A DNA stretch of 13,566 nt from Candidatus Poribacteria bacterium (GTDB lineage Bacteria > Poribacteria > WGA-4E > PCPOR2b), in assembly GCA_027296925.1 (NCBI GenBank), contig JAPUIP010000418.1, forward strand, positions 1 through 13,566, in the 5' to 3' direction. The notes below the pieces were generated by a model. It saw only the letters and a program-made list of their open reading frames with translations, was not told where the DNA came from and did no database searches. Position 1 is the stretch's first letter. Every line of letters begins with the position of its first letter. The position numbers and the translations under genes are program-made. This document shows, one piece after another, positions 1 through 6,568 of the stretch.

Positions 1-190
1 CCTGCCCTCGGCTGAGAGGGTGCCTGTGGTGCTTCGAGGGGAGCTTGCTGAAGGAAAGAATCTCTCAGAACCGAGATCTTTCACGGAGCCTGTCCTGAGC
101 GACCAAAGGGAAGCCCCTACGGCATCCCCTCAGTCGGGGAGAAGTACCCTCCCTCGAAGCACCACAGGCACCCTCTCAGCCGAGGGCAGG
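1..190. repeat. 40-bp perfect inverted repeat, arms 1-40 and 151-190
   Basis: The left arm begins CCTGCCCTCGGC and the right arm ends GCCGAGGGCAGG; all 40 positions pair, around a 110-bp central segment. The centre contains its own hairpin at 54-82. On either RNA strand the element would fold into a long stem with a branched head. It could be a miniature mobile element or a palindromic repeat; no coding content supports either choice. Confidence 0.85.
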
Positions 191-241
191 CTTCCTTCGG
201 TCGCTTACCTCGAAAGCTTGTCCCGAACTTTGAGGGGCTCG

Positions 242-286
242 GCACAGGCAGCACAGGCGGCACAGGCGGGACAGGCAGGACAGGCT
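242..286. repeat. Five tandem 9-bp units with ACAGGC core
   Basis: The units are GCACAGGCA, GCACAGGCG, GCACAGGCG, GGACAGGCA and GGACAGGCT. They lie head to tail without interruption and share the ACAGGC core. The period is a multiple of three, which keeps a reading frame open and explains the spurious Gln-Ala-rich ORF across this block. Confidence 0.85.
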
Positions 287-352
287 TGCAGGGCGCCTCA
301 GAATGACAAATGTAGGATTTATGAAATCGCCATTCCCAAGTTTGGTTTACCC

Positions 353-1144
353 CTAATACCCTAGCTCTTGGAGATACTTTCGGTTGACTTGCATCCGCTC
401 TTCATCCGATCGATCTTCGACCTGACCGGGGCATGCGGTGACCCAACGATCGTACCCAATCTCCTCCAGGGTCTTCATAATTGTAGGGAAGTCCATTGTC
501 GTTCCACTGCCGACATCAACCCAATTCACGTCATAATTTTGACCGTCGCCACCGGAGAAACTCTCATAGTCCTGAAGGTGAACATAAATCAACTGATCCT
601 TGTAACGCCGTATCGATTCGACCGGATCATATCCCCACAGTGCTGAGTGCGACACGTCGATACACAGCTTGCATTTTCTGAGCAAACTCATATATTTCGC
701 CCAGTCCTCAATCGAGTCAATCGTCGTGTTGGTGTGGATGTGGTAACACACCTCCAGATCGTATTGTCCGGCGTATTCTGCCCAGTCCTCCGAAACATCC
801 GCCAGCGCCGCGATGTCATCGTCATTGACGGGGCGATCCTTCGGTTTACCGGCCCCCATGAACATGAAGCAGTCGGCTCCGACCTCAGCGGCGAAGTCGA
901 TCCGCCGTTTGTTCATCTCCATCTGTTCCTGATTCTTGTCGATCGGCAGCCCGCGTGCCGTCACAACGACGACCGGTAAACCGACATTATCACAGATCTG
1001 CCGGACACGCTTGGGTGTGCCGAGCCAATCGAAGGACTGGCGCATCTCCCATCCGTCCCAGCCCGCTTCCTTGAGTTGTGTCAGGAGCGGCTCGAGATCC
1101 GGTGTTTGCCAACGTAAAGTGCTATAGCCAAGTTTGAAACCCAT
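353..1144 (-). CDS. Sugar phosphate isomerase/epimerase (xylose isomerase-like TIM barrel)
   Basis: This encodes 263 residues, a normal length for the AP-endonuclease-2/xylose-isomerase-like TIM-barrel family (IolE, tagatose epimerase and relatives), which interconvert or dehydrate sugars and cyclitols with a divalent metal. The start at 1144 (MGFKLGYS) is chosen because GGAGG lies six bases upstream; an upstream in-frame start at 1183 has no such site. Visible family landmarks are an N-terminal LGYST strand, a GWDGWEMR segment, the metal-site stretch CYHIHTNT, CIDVSH with its Asp and His, and YVHLQDY. At the last strand, where relatives usually have a Glu ligand (WxxVEQD-like), this protein reads WVTACPG, so one metal ligand may be missing or replaced by Cys. 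Substrate unknown. It is divergent from the aminopeptidase gene, and no good promoter for it was found. Confidence 0.85.
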   Translation of the reverse strand: MGFKLGYSTLRWQTPDLEPLLTQLKEAGWDGWEMRQSFDWLGTPKRVRQICDNVGLPVVVVTARGLPIDKNQEQMEMNKRRIDFAAEVGADCFMFMGAGKPKDRPVNDDDIAALADVSEDWAEYAGQYDLEVCYHIHTNTTIDSIEDWAKYMSLLRKCKLCIDVSHSALWGYDPVESIRRYKDQLIYVHLQDYESFSGGDGQNYDVNWVDVGSGTTMDFPTIMKTLEEIGYDRWVTACPGQVEDRSDEERMQVNRKYLQELGY

Positions 1145-1171
1145 GAGTAGCCTCCATAGATATGATAAAGA

Positions 1172-1199
1172 TTGACAAATCAACGAACAGTGCTAGAAT
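1172..1199 (+). promoter_or_regulatory. Sigma-70 type promoter for the M55 peptidase gene
   Basis: A perfect TTGACA (1172-1177) is followed after 16 bp by TAGAAT (1194-1199), preceded by TG at 1191-1192 as an extended -10. Transcription would start near 1206 and give a leader of about 170 nt before the GTG at 1376. The leader contains a 6-bp hairpin, TCCAGG-CCGA-CCTGGA, at 1227-1242. I recognise no riboswitch class in it. Confidence 0.6.
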
Positions 1200-1375
1200 A
1201 AGATTGAGGTGTTTGGGCGTGTTGTTTCCAGGCCGACCTGGATATCGAGTACACGCGACACTTCAGCGATCCGTTACACAAACTTTCGATGAATCAGAAG
1301 TCGCTAATCTCTTCTTAACTTTATTACAGTTACGGAAACTTGTCAAGGAATTTCTGAGGTCAGTAGGAGGATGAC

Positions 1376-2158
1376 GTGAAAATATTCATACTGGGGGATC
1401 TGGAAGGCACAGCCGGCGTCGTGGATTTTAAGCAACAGACCTATAGCGACGCGAAATACTATGAACAAGCGAAACGCCTCGCCACGCTAGAGGTCAATGC
1501 GCTCGTTGAGGGCGTACTGGAGGGTGGAGCGAAGGAGATTTGGTTTTTAGATGGTCACGGTCCGGGAGGGATTGACTACGAACTGATGCACGCGGAAGTT
1601 CAGATGATCATCGGTCGCCCGATTTACGCCCCCTGGGGGTTAGACGAATCGTTCGACGCATTTTTCCTTTATGGACATCACGCGATGGACAACACGGAAC
1701 GTGGCGTGCTCTGTCACAGTTGGAGTTCGCGGGCGATTGCCAACTGCTGGCTCAACGGTGAACTGATCGGGGAGATCGGGTTTAATGCCGCGATTGCGGG
1801 GTCATTCGGCATCCCAACGGTATTCATCAGCGGCGATGATACCGCGATTGCCGAAGCTCAAGGGTATGTACCGAACATTGTATCCGTAATGACGAAGCGG
1901 GGGATTTCACGGACGAGCGCGTTGTCGCTTGCCCCGGTGAAGGCAAGGGAACTGCTCCGTACCGGCGGGAGAAAAGCGATGGGAAAAATTGATGAGATCG
2001 AGCCGTACACCATCGAACCGCCCTACGAATTTATCACTGAGATGCGCGACGAAAAAGCAGTTAATGCAAAAGCGGAACGAGAGGACGTTGAGCGTTTGGA
2101 TTCTCACAAGTACAAGGTTGTCGGTGAGACGCTGATCGAGATTGCACAACGGCGGTAG
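1376..2158 (+). CDS. M55 family zinc D-aminopeptidase (DppA-like)
   Basis: The 260-residue product matches the M55/DppA family, self-compartmentalising zinc peptidases that release N-terminal D-amino acids from short peptides in the cytoplasm. The metal-site residues known from Bacillus subtilis DppA are all visible at nearly the same positions: Asp8 and Glu10 in GDLEG, His61 in DGHGPG, His101 or His102 in YGHHAM, and Glu133 in LIGEIGFNAA. FISGDD follows at about 150. The start is GTG at 1376, five bases after a perfect AGGAGG (1365-1370). An ATG at 1371 is out of frame and terminates after two codons (ATG-ACG-TGA), its stop overlapping the GTG start. Transcription is probably from the promoter at 1172-1199. 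A role in D-amino-acid or peptidoglycan-peptide turnover is inference from the family. Confidence 0.92.
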   Translation: MKIFILGDLEGTAGVVDFKQQTYSDAKYYEQAKRLATLEVNALVEGVLEGGAKEIWFLDGHGPGGIDYELMHAEVQMIIGRPIYAPWGLDESFDAFFLYGHHAMDNTERGVLCHSWSSRAIANCWLNGELIGEIGFNAAIAGSFGIPTVFISGDDTAIAEAQGYVPNIVSVMTKRGISRTSALSLAPVKARELLRTGGRKAMGKIDEIEPYTIEPPYEFITEMRDEKAVNAKAEREDVERLDSHKYKVVGETLIEIAQRR

Positions 2159-2300
2159 CATTCCAATTGGGCAAGCTCTTTCAGGTAGCGCAGAAAATTG
2201 TGTCGAAAAAAATTCAGGGCCGGTAAGTTTTCGATCATCTGCTCCGTCATTAATAATGAAACGGCATGGTACGCCGTACCTCAGAAATAGGAGCCAGACC

Positions 2301-2444
2301 GTGCGCACAGGAGATGGACATATCATCCAGAAATGCCTCGACGGAGAACCCGAAGCGTTTGGGTTCCTCGTGGACAAATATAAATCGTGTGTCTATGCGT
2401 TTGCGTTCGCCAAGCTCGGTAATTCCCCATTCCTATCCCCGTAG
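2301..2444 (+). pseudogene. ECF-type sigma factor, N-terminal fragment only
   Basis: The first ~41 codons encode a typical start of sigma-70 region 2 of an ECF sigma factor, with motifs IIQKCLDGEPEAFG, LVDKYK and VYAFAFAKLGN. The match stops abruptly at about 2422, and the frame ends six codons later at a TAG. Region 2.3/2.4 (usually xEDAxDVTQEVF) and all of region 4 are absent, so it cannot act as a sigma factor. The GTG start at 2301 has AGGAG at 2289-2293, seven bases upstream, so the translation start looks intact. A short palindrome GGTAC-GCC-GTACC lies at 2268-2280, just upstream. No remaining sigma-factor sequence was recognised downstream. Read as the 5' end of a gene whose body was deleted or replaced. 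Confidence 0.7.
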
Positions 2445-2507
2445 GGCACAGCCCCATACGTATCGGCTTGAAGGAACTTATCTCCGTTTACATCCATTAC
2501 TTTTTGT

Positions 2508-2537
2508 TTGACAGGAAAAGCCGTCGAGTGATATGAT
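2508..2537 (+). promoter_or_regulatory. Sigma-70 type promoter for the crystallin/dehydrogenase hybrid ORF
   Basis: A perfect TTGACA (2508-2513), an 18-bp spacer and TATGAT (2532-2537, five of six consensus bases). Initiation near 2544 would leave about 36 nt before the ATG at 2580, with a GAGGG-like ribosome site just upstream of it. The 5' control region of this hybrid gene therefore appears intact. Confidence 0.55.
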
Positions 2538-2579
2538 AAACACCGTTTATCAAGCCAGAGTCCAACCGCGAGGGAAGAC

Positions 2580-3224
2580 ATGCCAGTTGTTATACCGCGT
2601 CTCATCGTCGAAGTTTTCCACCATCCGAACTTCAGAGGCAGAAGGGGATATGTCATCGAACCGGTTCGATTTACGCGCGACATCGGATTTCAGGATAATA
2701 TCTCCTCCGTCGTTGTGGGGGCGGGCCCGGTCAGGCTCGGGAATACGATCGTGCAATCGTTCTTGGGAGCAGAGGTGATCACCATTGACATCAACGACTA
2801 TCGCCTCTCGCTTGCGGAATCAGCCGGCGCCGCTCATACCATCAATTCACGGAAAGTCGATCCGCTTGAGGCGGTAACGGAGATTACCCACGGGCGGCTC
2901 GCGGATAAGTGCATCGAAGCGGCTGGACGCGCAGAAACGCTGAAGCTTGCTCTCAGCCTGGCCGGCAAAGCGGGAATCATCATGGCCGTCGGGGAGCAAG
3001 GCGATGTACCAATCAGTCCCAGTCGAGACCTCATCCGTCGAGATCTGATCCTGATGGGAAGCTGGTTCTATCACTATTCGGAGTATCCGGCGATGCTCGA
3101 TCTGTATCGACGTGGATTGCCCGTTGCACGGATGATCACCGATCATTTCCCACTTGTTGATGCGCAGACTGCTTTCAGCAAATTCGCCAATGGCCAAGCG
3201 GGGAAGGTGATGCTCGAACCGTAG
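2580..3224 (+). pseudogene. Hybrid ORF: beta-gamma-crystallin motif joined to alcohol dehydrogenase C-terminal half
   Basis: The frame is open for 214 residues but joins two unrelated families. Residues ~10-46 carry a beta-gamma-crystallin motif: the F-x4-F-x-G signature (FHHPNFRG, 13-20) and the calcium-type D/N-D/N-x-S/T-S box (DNISS, 39-43). From about residue 44 the sequence becomes the NAD(P)-binding half of a zinc-type medium-chain alcohol dehydrogenase: VVVGAGPVRLG, GAEVITIDIND with the cofactor-selecting Asp70, ADKCIEAAGR, GIIMAVGEQG and a KFANGQAGKVML end. The dehydrogenase N-terminal GroES-like catalytic domain and its zinc ligands are missing. The Rossmann GxGxxG has lost its third glycine (Arg52). 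Enzyme activity is therefore unlikely. It has its own promoter and ribosome site, so it may be expressed. I read it as a gene-fusion remnant; a real two-domain binding protein is possible but less likely. Confidence 0.7.
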
Positions 3225-3241
3225 CGAAGGGGAATTTGCAG

Positions 3242-3270
3242 TTGACATCGGATCGTGACAATGATATATT
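3242..3270 (+). promoter_or_regulatory. Near-consensus sigma-70 promoter before the SDR fragment
   Basis: A perfect TTGACA (3242-3247), a 17-bp spacer and TATATT (3265-3270), with TG at 3262-3263 as an extended -10. It lies 18 bp after the stop of the hybrid dehydrogenase ORF. The first ATG after it, at 3271, overlaps the expected transcript start region and opens only an 18-19-codon frame (MQQTPMHKF...) that is out of frame with the dehydrogenase fragment that follows. Confidence 0.55.
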
Positions 3271-3535
3271 ATGCAACAAACGCCTATGCACAAATTTTTG
3301 TCCCGGCATCATCTTTACGGACCAGATTAAACAGCTTGCCACTGTCCGGGCGGAGGAATCTGGAATCACATTTGATGAAGCGATTGCAGCTATGACGAAA
3401 GATATACCGCTCGGCCGGATGGGTGCCCCACAAGAATTCGCCAATCTCGTTGTGTTTCTCGCCTCCGAACGCGCGAGCTACATCACCGGTGCCACGATTC
3501 AAGTTGATGGGGGGCTCGTAAAGGGGTTGCTTTAG
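3271..3535 (+). pseudogene. Short-chain dehydrogenase/reductase, C-terminal remnant
   Basis: From about 3290 the frame encodes the last ~80 residues of a classical short-chain dehydrogenase: the NxCPGIIFTD stretch after the active site, IPLGRMGAPQEFANLV, FLASERASYITG and the terminal QVDGGLVKG motif. The N-terminal TGxxxGxG cofactor site and the catalytic Ser-Tyr-Lys region, about two thirds of a normal 250-residue enzyme, are absent. The frame can be extended back to a TTG at 3236, but that codon lies upstream of the promoter at 3242-3270 and is not a credible start. The ATG at 3271 is in another frame. This fits an internal deletion that removed about 500 bp and shifted the frame, leaving promoter and 3' end. 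The stop codon abuts the glycosyltransferase gene. Confidence 0.7.
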
Positions 3536-4345
3536 TTGACAAAATCAGAACGGCAGAAGCTGTCGCCGCAAATCCTGTCCCAACCTATCAACACAGGACT
3601 TTCGCCATACAGGACCCCTGCACTGCTATCCGTGATAATCCCCGCTTTTAATGAGGCAGAAACGATTCGGCAGGTCGTAAAAGAGGTATGGGCAGTGCCG
3701 ATTGACACGGAAATCATCATCGTCAACGACGGTTCAACTGATGGGACGTATGCGCTCCTGGAACAGATGCGCGATGAGCCGGGGTTGAAAATTGTTCAAT
3801 GCAAGGAGAACCGTGGCAAAGGATTTGCGATTCGGATTGGGTTGGAATACGTGACGGGCGATTTTGTCGTGATTCAAGACGCGGACTTGGAAGTTCGTCC
3901 GAAAGACCTCCCGCTGATCTTTGAAGCGTTACAAAAAGGGACGACTCAGGTCGTCTACGGGTCAAGATTCTTAGAGGGACGACAAGGGGTAAGTCTACAG
4001 AATTATATGGCGAATCGCCTGCTCACAGGCTTTGCGAATCTCCTGTATCAGACACATATCACCGATGAAGCGACGTGCTATAAGGCATTTGATGCAAGCT
4101 TGATCACCGGCCTTAACCTCACCTGCGAGGGGTTTGAGTTTTGCCCCGAAGTGACCGCAAAGGTCCTGCGCGCCGGCTATCATATTCACGAAGTGCCAAT
4201 TTCCTACTTTCCGCGGACGAAAAGAGGCGGAAAAAAATTGCGGTTCTGGCGTGAGGGGATGCGCGCCGTGTGGACACTGCTCAAATACCGGTTTACTGCC
4301 AGATCGACACTCTTCCGAAAACCGAGCATAAATCGATTTCGTTGA
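3536..4345 (+). CDS. GT2 family glycosyltransferase (dolichyl-phosphate mannosyltransferase-like)
   Basis: The 269-residue product has a single GT-A domain. Motifs: SVIIPAFNEAETI (32-44), IIIVNDGSTDGT (60-71, nucleotide-sugar binding), NRGKGFAIRIG (92-102), the metal-binding DAD at 115-117 in VIQDADLEVRP, YGSRFLEG, and an ELP-type C-terminal KRGGKKLRFWREG. These fit the polyprenyl-phosphate hexose synthase group, which makes lipid-linked sugar donors at the inner membrane. No transmembrane helix follows the catalytic domain. The only plausible start is TTG at 3536, directly after the preceding TAG and in the same frame; AAGGGG nine bases upstream may serve as its ribosome site. The first ~30 residues match nothing in the domain. 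No other start exists before the first beta strand except a GTG within it, at 3631. Acceptor and sugar unknown. Confidence 0.88.
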   Translation: MTKSERQKLSPQILSQPINTGLSPYRTPALLSVIIPAFNEAETIRQVVKEVWAVPIDTEIIIVNDGSTDGTYALLEQMRDEPGLKIVQCKENRGKGFAIRIGLEYVTGDFVVIQDADLEVRPKDLPLIFEALQKGTTQVVYGSRFLEGRQGVSLQNYMANRLLTGFANLLYQTHITDEATCYKAFDASLITGLNLTCEGFEFCPEVTAKVLRAGYHIHEVPISYFPRTKRGGKKLRFWREGMRAVWTLLKYRFTARSTLFRKPSINRFR

Positions 4346-4473
4346 ACGGCAAATAGCGATAGCCCGACAGACCCTCACTCAATAGCCACCGATTTAGGAT
4401 TGAAATTCCCATTTGGCTTATCAAACGCTTCAGATGGGACACAGCAAGCCTAATCCATTCTACGACATGAACG

Positions 4474-6339
4474 ATGACCACACAATCATTTTTAACCGAC
4501 CTTAAAGATCGAATCCTCGTGTGCGACGGCGCGATCGGCACTCAACTGCGACGGCGGGTTCCGCCTTATGTCCAATGCCTCAACGCCTGTAACACGGATG
4601 CAGACTATCACCACATCGTTCGGAATATCCATCGAGAATACCGAAATGCGGGCGCGGACATTCTCCAAACAAACACCTTCGGTGCAAATGCTACAAAGCT
4701 CAAGAGTTACGGTTTCGAGGAGCGCGTTGGGGAGATTAATTCAGCCGGCGCACAACTTGCCCGCGAAGTCGCTGGAACCGATCGATACGTTGCCGGATCT
4801 GTCGGGCCGCTCGAAATGGATCCGCTTCAAGAAACACTGTCGGCGAAAGCGATTCGGCGGATGTTCAAGACGCAAATGGACGCGCTCGCCGATGGCGGAG
4901 TAGACCTACTCGCGCTGGAGACCTTCACAGATCTGGAACAGACGGAGATTGCGACCAAGCAGGCGCTGACCTACGGGTTACCGGTTATGGTTCAGATTAG
5001 TGGCGTTTCGGGCGGTAAACTCAGCGGTGGCATTGACGTCCGTGTGTTCGCCCAAGAAATCGAAAAGTTGGGTGCACATGTTATTGGGCTAAACTGTCGT
5101 GGCCCACATGACCTTCTTGAGGCGGTGGAGCGGTTGGCGCCGGTACTCAAAGCACCGATCAGCGTCCAACCCAATGCAGGCAATCCCCAAATTGAGCAGG
5201 GTAGACTGGAATTCACTTACAGTGTTAATGCCGATGTCTTCGATGAATATGTGCAGAAACTCATCAAACTCGGTACAAACATTATCGGTGGGTGTTGCGG
5301 GACAACGCCGGAGTATATCTCAAAGATTAAGGCACGCGTCGAAGGACTGACACCAGTCAAACGCGAAACACGAATCTTTATCCTGCCGGAAGTTTCTCAA
5401 CGCCGTAAACCCCGTCCCCAAGAGAATCCTATTCAGCAGATTTTTGAAACCCGCCGCAACATCATCAGCGTAGAGATGAGGGCCAACACGTTTATCGAAC
5501 TGCGGGCGATGGTCAAAGAAGCAAGAGAACTCGCGGCAAATGGCGTCGATCTCTTCGATGTTCCCGACAGTGCTGGCGCGATGGTCAGTATCGGCGCAAT
5601 CGGCACATCCTACCATCTTCAGCAGGAGACTCACATCCCCACGATTATCCATTGGACGACGCGGCAGCGGAACCTAATCAGCATGCAGTCCCACCTGCTG
5701 GAAGCGTGGACATTGGGCATTCGTGGGCTTTTGGCGTTGTCCGGGGACCATCCCAAAGTTGGTCCTTATGAAGATGCAAATCTGGTCCGTGATGTTCGGG
5801 GTTCGACCCAACTAATAGCGTTGGTGTCAAGACTGAACAACGGCGAACTTGCGGATGGTTCATCGATTGGGGAACCGTGCAATTTTTACATCGGTGGGGG
5901 GTTTACCATCGCCGAAAATCTCCGGCCTCATGTGAAGCATCTGACCAATAAGGTGAAGAACGGGGCGAAGTTTATTTATACGCAGCCAGCCTACACACTC
6001 GCGGATATTGAGCGCACTTATGAAGCCACAAAATCGCTCGGCGTAAAGATCCTCTATGGTATTTTACCGATTACCAGTTTTCGGAGTGTCTCCTTTCTCC
6101 GCGATAATTTGGGAATTTACATCCCGCAGGCCATCGTTGATCAATTTCGTGATGTTGGCGCCTCAGAAGGAAAAAAATTGGGTATGAAGTTGACGCTTGA
6201 ATTGGTACGACAGATCTGTGAGCAAGATCGCTTTCCTGTGGATGGACTCTATATTATGCCGCCACCACCGATGAACTGGAAGAACAAGCGGATTGCTGTT
6301 TCAGAAATCATCCGAGCGTACCGAGGAGAGCGCGAGTAG
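4474..6339 (+). CDS. Bifunctional homocysteine S-methyltransferase / 5,10-methylenetetrahydrofolate reductase
   Basis: At 621 residues this has the length and order of the YitJ-type fusion. Residues ~1-300 form the homocysteine-binding barrel: DGAIGTQL (18-25), LQTNTFGAN, and the zinc cysteines Cys208 in IGLNC plus Cys274-Cys275 in GGCCGT. Residues ~325-618 form the flavin-dependent methylenetetrahydrofolate reductase barrel: SVEMRAN with the expected acidic residue Glu334, a TTRQRN segment, LSGDHPKVGPY, IGGGFT, YTQPAY and YGILPI. It would reduce methylene-THF to methyl-THF and supply the methyl transfer that forms methionine in the cytoplasm. There is no cobalamin-binding domain, so this is not MetH. 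The ATG at 4474 gives the usual N-terminus but lacks an obvious Shine-Dalgarno; an ATG at 4467 is out of frame. The 128-bp gap after the glycosyltransferase shows no S-box or cobalamin riboswitch that I can recognise. Confidence 0.92.
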   Translation: MTTQSFLTDLKDRILVCDGAIGTQLRRRVPPYVQCLNACNTDADYHHIVRNIHREYRNAGADILQTNTFGANATKLKSYGFEERVGEINSAGAQLAREVAGTDRYVAGSVGPLEMDPLQETLSAKAIRRMFKTQMDALADGGVDLLALETFTDLEQTEIATKQALTYGLPVMVQISGVSGGKLSGGIDVRVFAQEIEKLGAHVIGLNCRGPHDLLEAVERLAPVLKAPISVQPNAGNPQIEQGRLEFTYSVNADVFDEYVQKLIKLGTNIIGGCCGTTPEYISKIKARVEGLTPVKRETRIFILPEVSQRRKPRPQENPIQQIFETRRNIISVEMRANTFIELRAMVKEARELAANGVDLFDVPDSAGAMVSIGAIGTSYHLQQETHIPTIIHWTTRQRNLISMQSHLLEAWTLGIRGLLALSGDHPKVGPYEDANLVRDVRGSTQLIALVSRLNNGELADGSSIGEPCNFYIGGGFTIAENLRPHVKHLTNKVKNGAKFIYTQPAYTLADIERTYEATKSLGVKILYGILPITSFRSVSFLRDNLGIYIPQAIVDQFRDVGASEGKKLGMKLTLELVRQICEQDRFPVDGLYIMPPPPMNWKNKRIAVSEIIRAYRGERE

Positions 6340-6568
6340 TCCATTTTGTTGCGCTATATGGGACTGACGGCGGGCAGAATTTATTTTGGCGAAACGTCCT
6401 CTACTTGACTGTAACCGTGCCACATCAGATTTTGCGATCTACCACTCTGAGCTGACCATTTGCCGGCTTCGGTCGTTTCCCACTCATTTAGAATGCCCAG
6501 GAGGCTATGGAAGGCTAACGATATTGACTCGCATACCCCACCAGCCCATAATGAGGAGGTAGATTCAA
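6340..6568. other. Intergenic region before the partner-switching cassette
   Basis: These 229 bp carry no gene I can support. The only distinct signal is the ribosome site AGGAGG at 6554-6559. A TTGACT at 6405-6410 has no convincing -10 partner at the right distance. A promoter for the three signalling genes should lie here, but I cannot place it. Confidence 0.6.

Larger units (their letters stand above)
1..352. repeat. Gene-free block of nested palindromic intergenic repeats
   Basis: I see no credible gene here; the open frame spanning it is low-complexity and runs through repeat DNA. Positions 1-40 and 151-190 are perfect reverse complements over 40 bp. Between them, 54-64 and 73-82 form a smaller hairpin (GAAAGAATCTC against GAGATCTTTC, one bulged base). 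Segment 99-115 is an imperfect inverted copy of 189-204, so alternative pairings compete. A 9-bp tandem array follows at 242-286, and the block ends 41 bp before the stop codon of the minus-strand isomerase gene. The left arm starts at base 1, so the palindrome may continue outside the window. It resembles the short dispersed palindromic repeats common in uncultured phyla; no transposase or target-site duplication was recognised. Confidence 0.8.

Noticed and set aside
20..364. 114-codon plus-strand frame across the repeat block
   Set aside because: It runs through inverted repeats and a 9-bp tandem array, has low-complexity Gln-Ala-Gly content and no family resemblance.
1159..1169. 11-mer GATATGATAAA repeated at 2530-2540
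   Set aside because: At 2530 it contains the -10 box, but at 1159 no -35 lies at the right distance; an AT-rich 11-mer can recur by chance.
1162..1374. 70-codon frame ending just before the aminopeptidase start
   Set aside because: Its ATG lies upstream of and overlaps the promoter at 1172-1199, no ribosome site precedes it, and no motif is recognisable.
2393..2683. Minus-strand frame containing a dockerin-like DVNGD
   Set aside because: A single short match with no repeat of the loop motif; it is antisense to better-supported plus-strand coding.
3536..3564. TTGACA at 3536-3541 as a promoter -35 for the glycosyltransferase
   Set aside because: No -10-like hexamer lies 16-18 bp downstream, and the hexamer overlaps the start codon itself.
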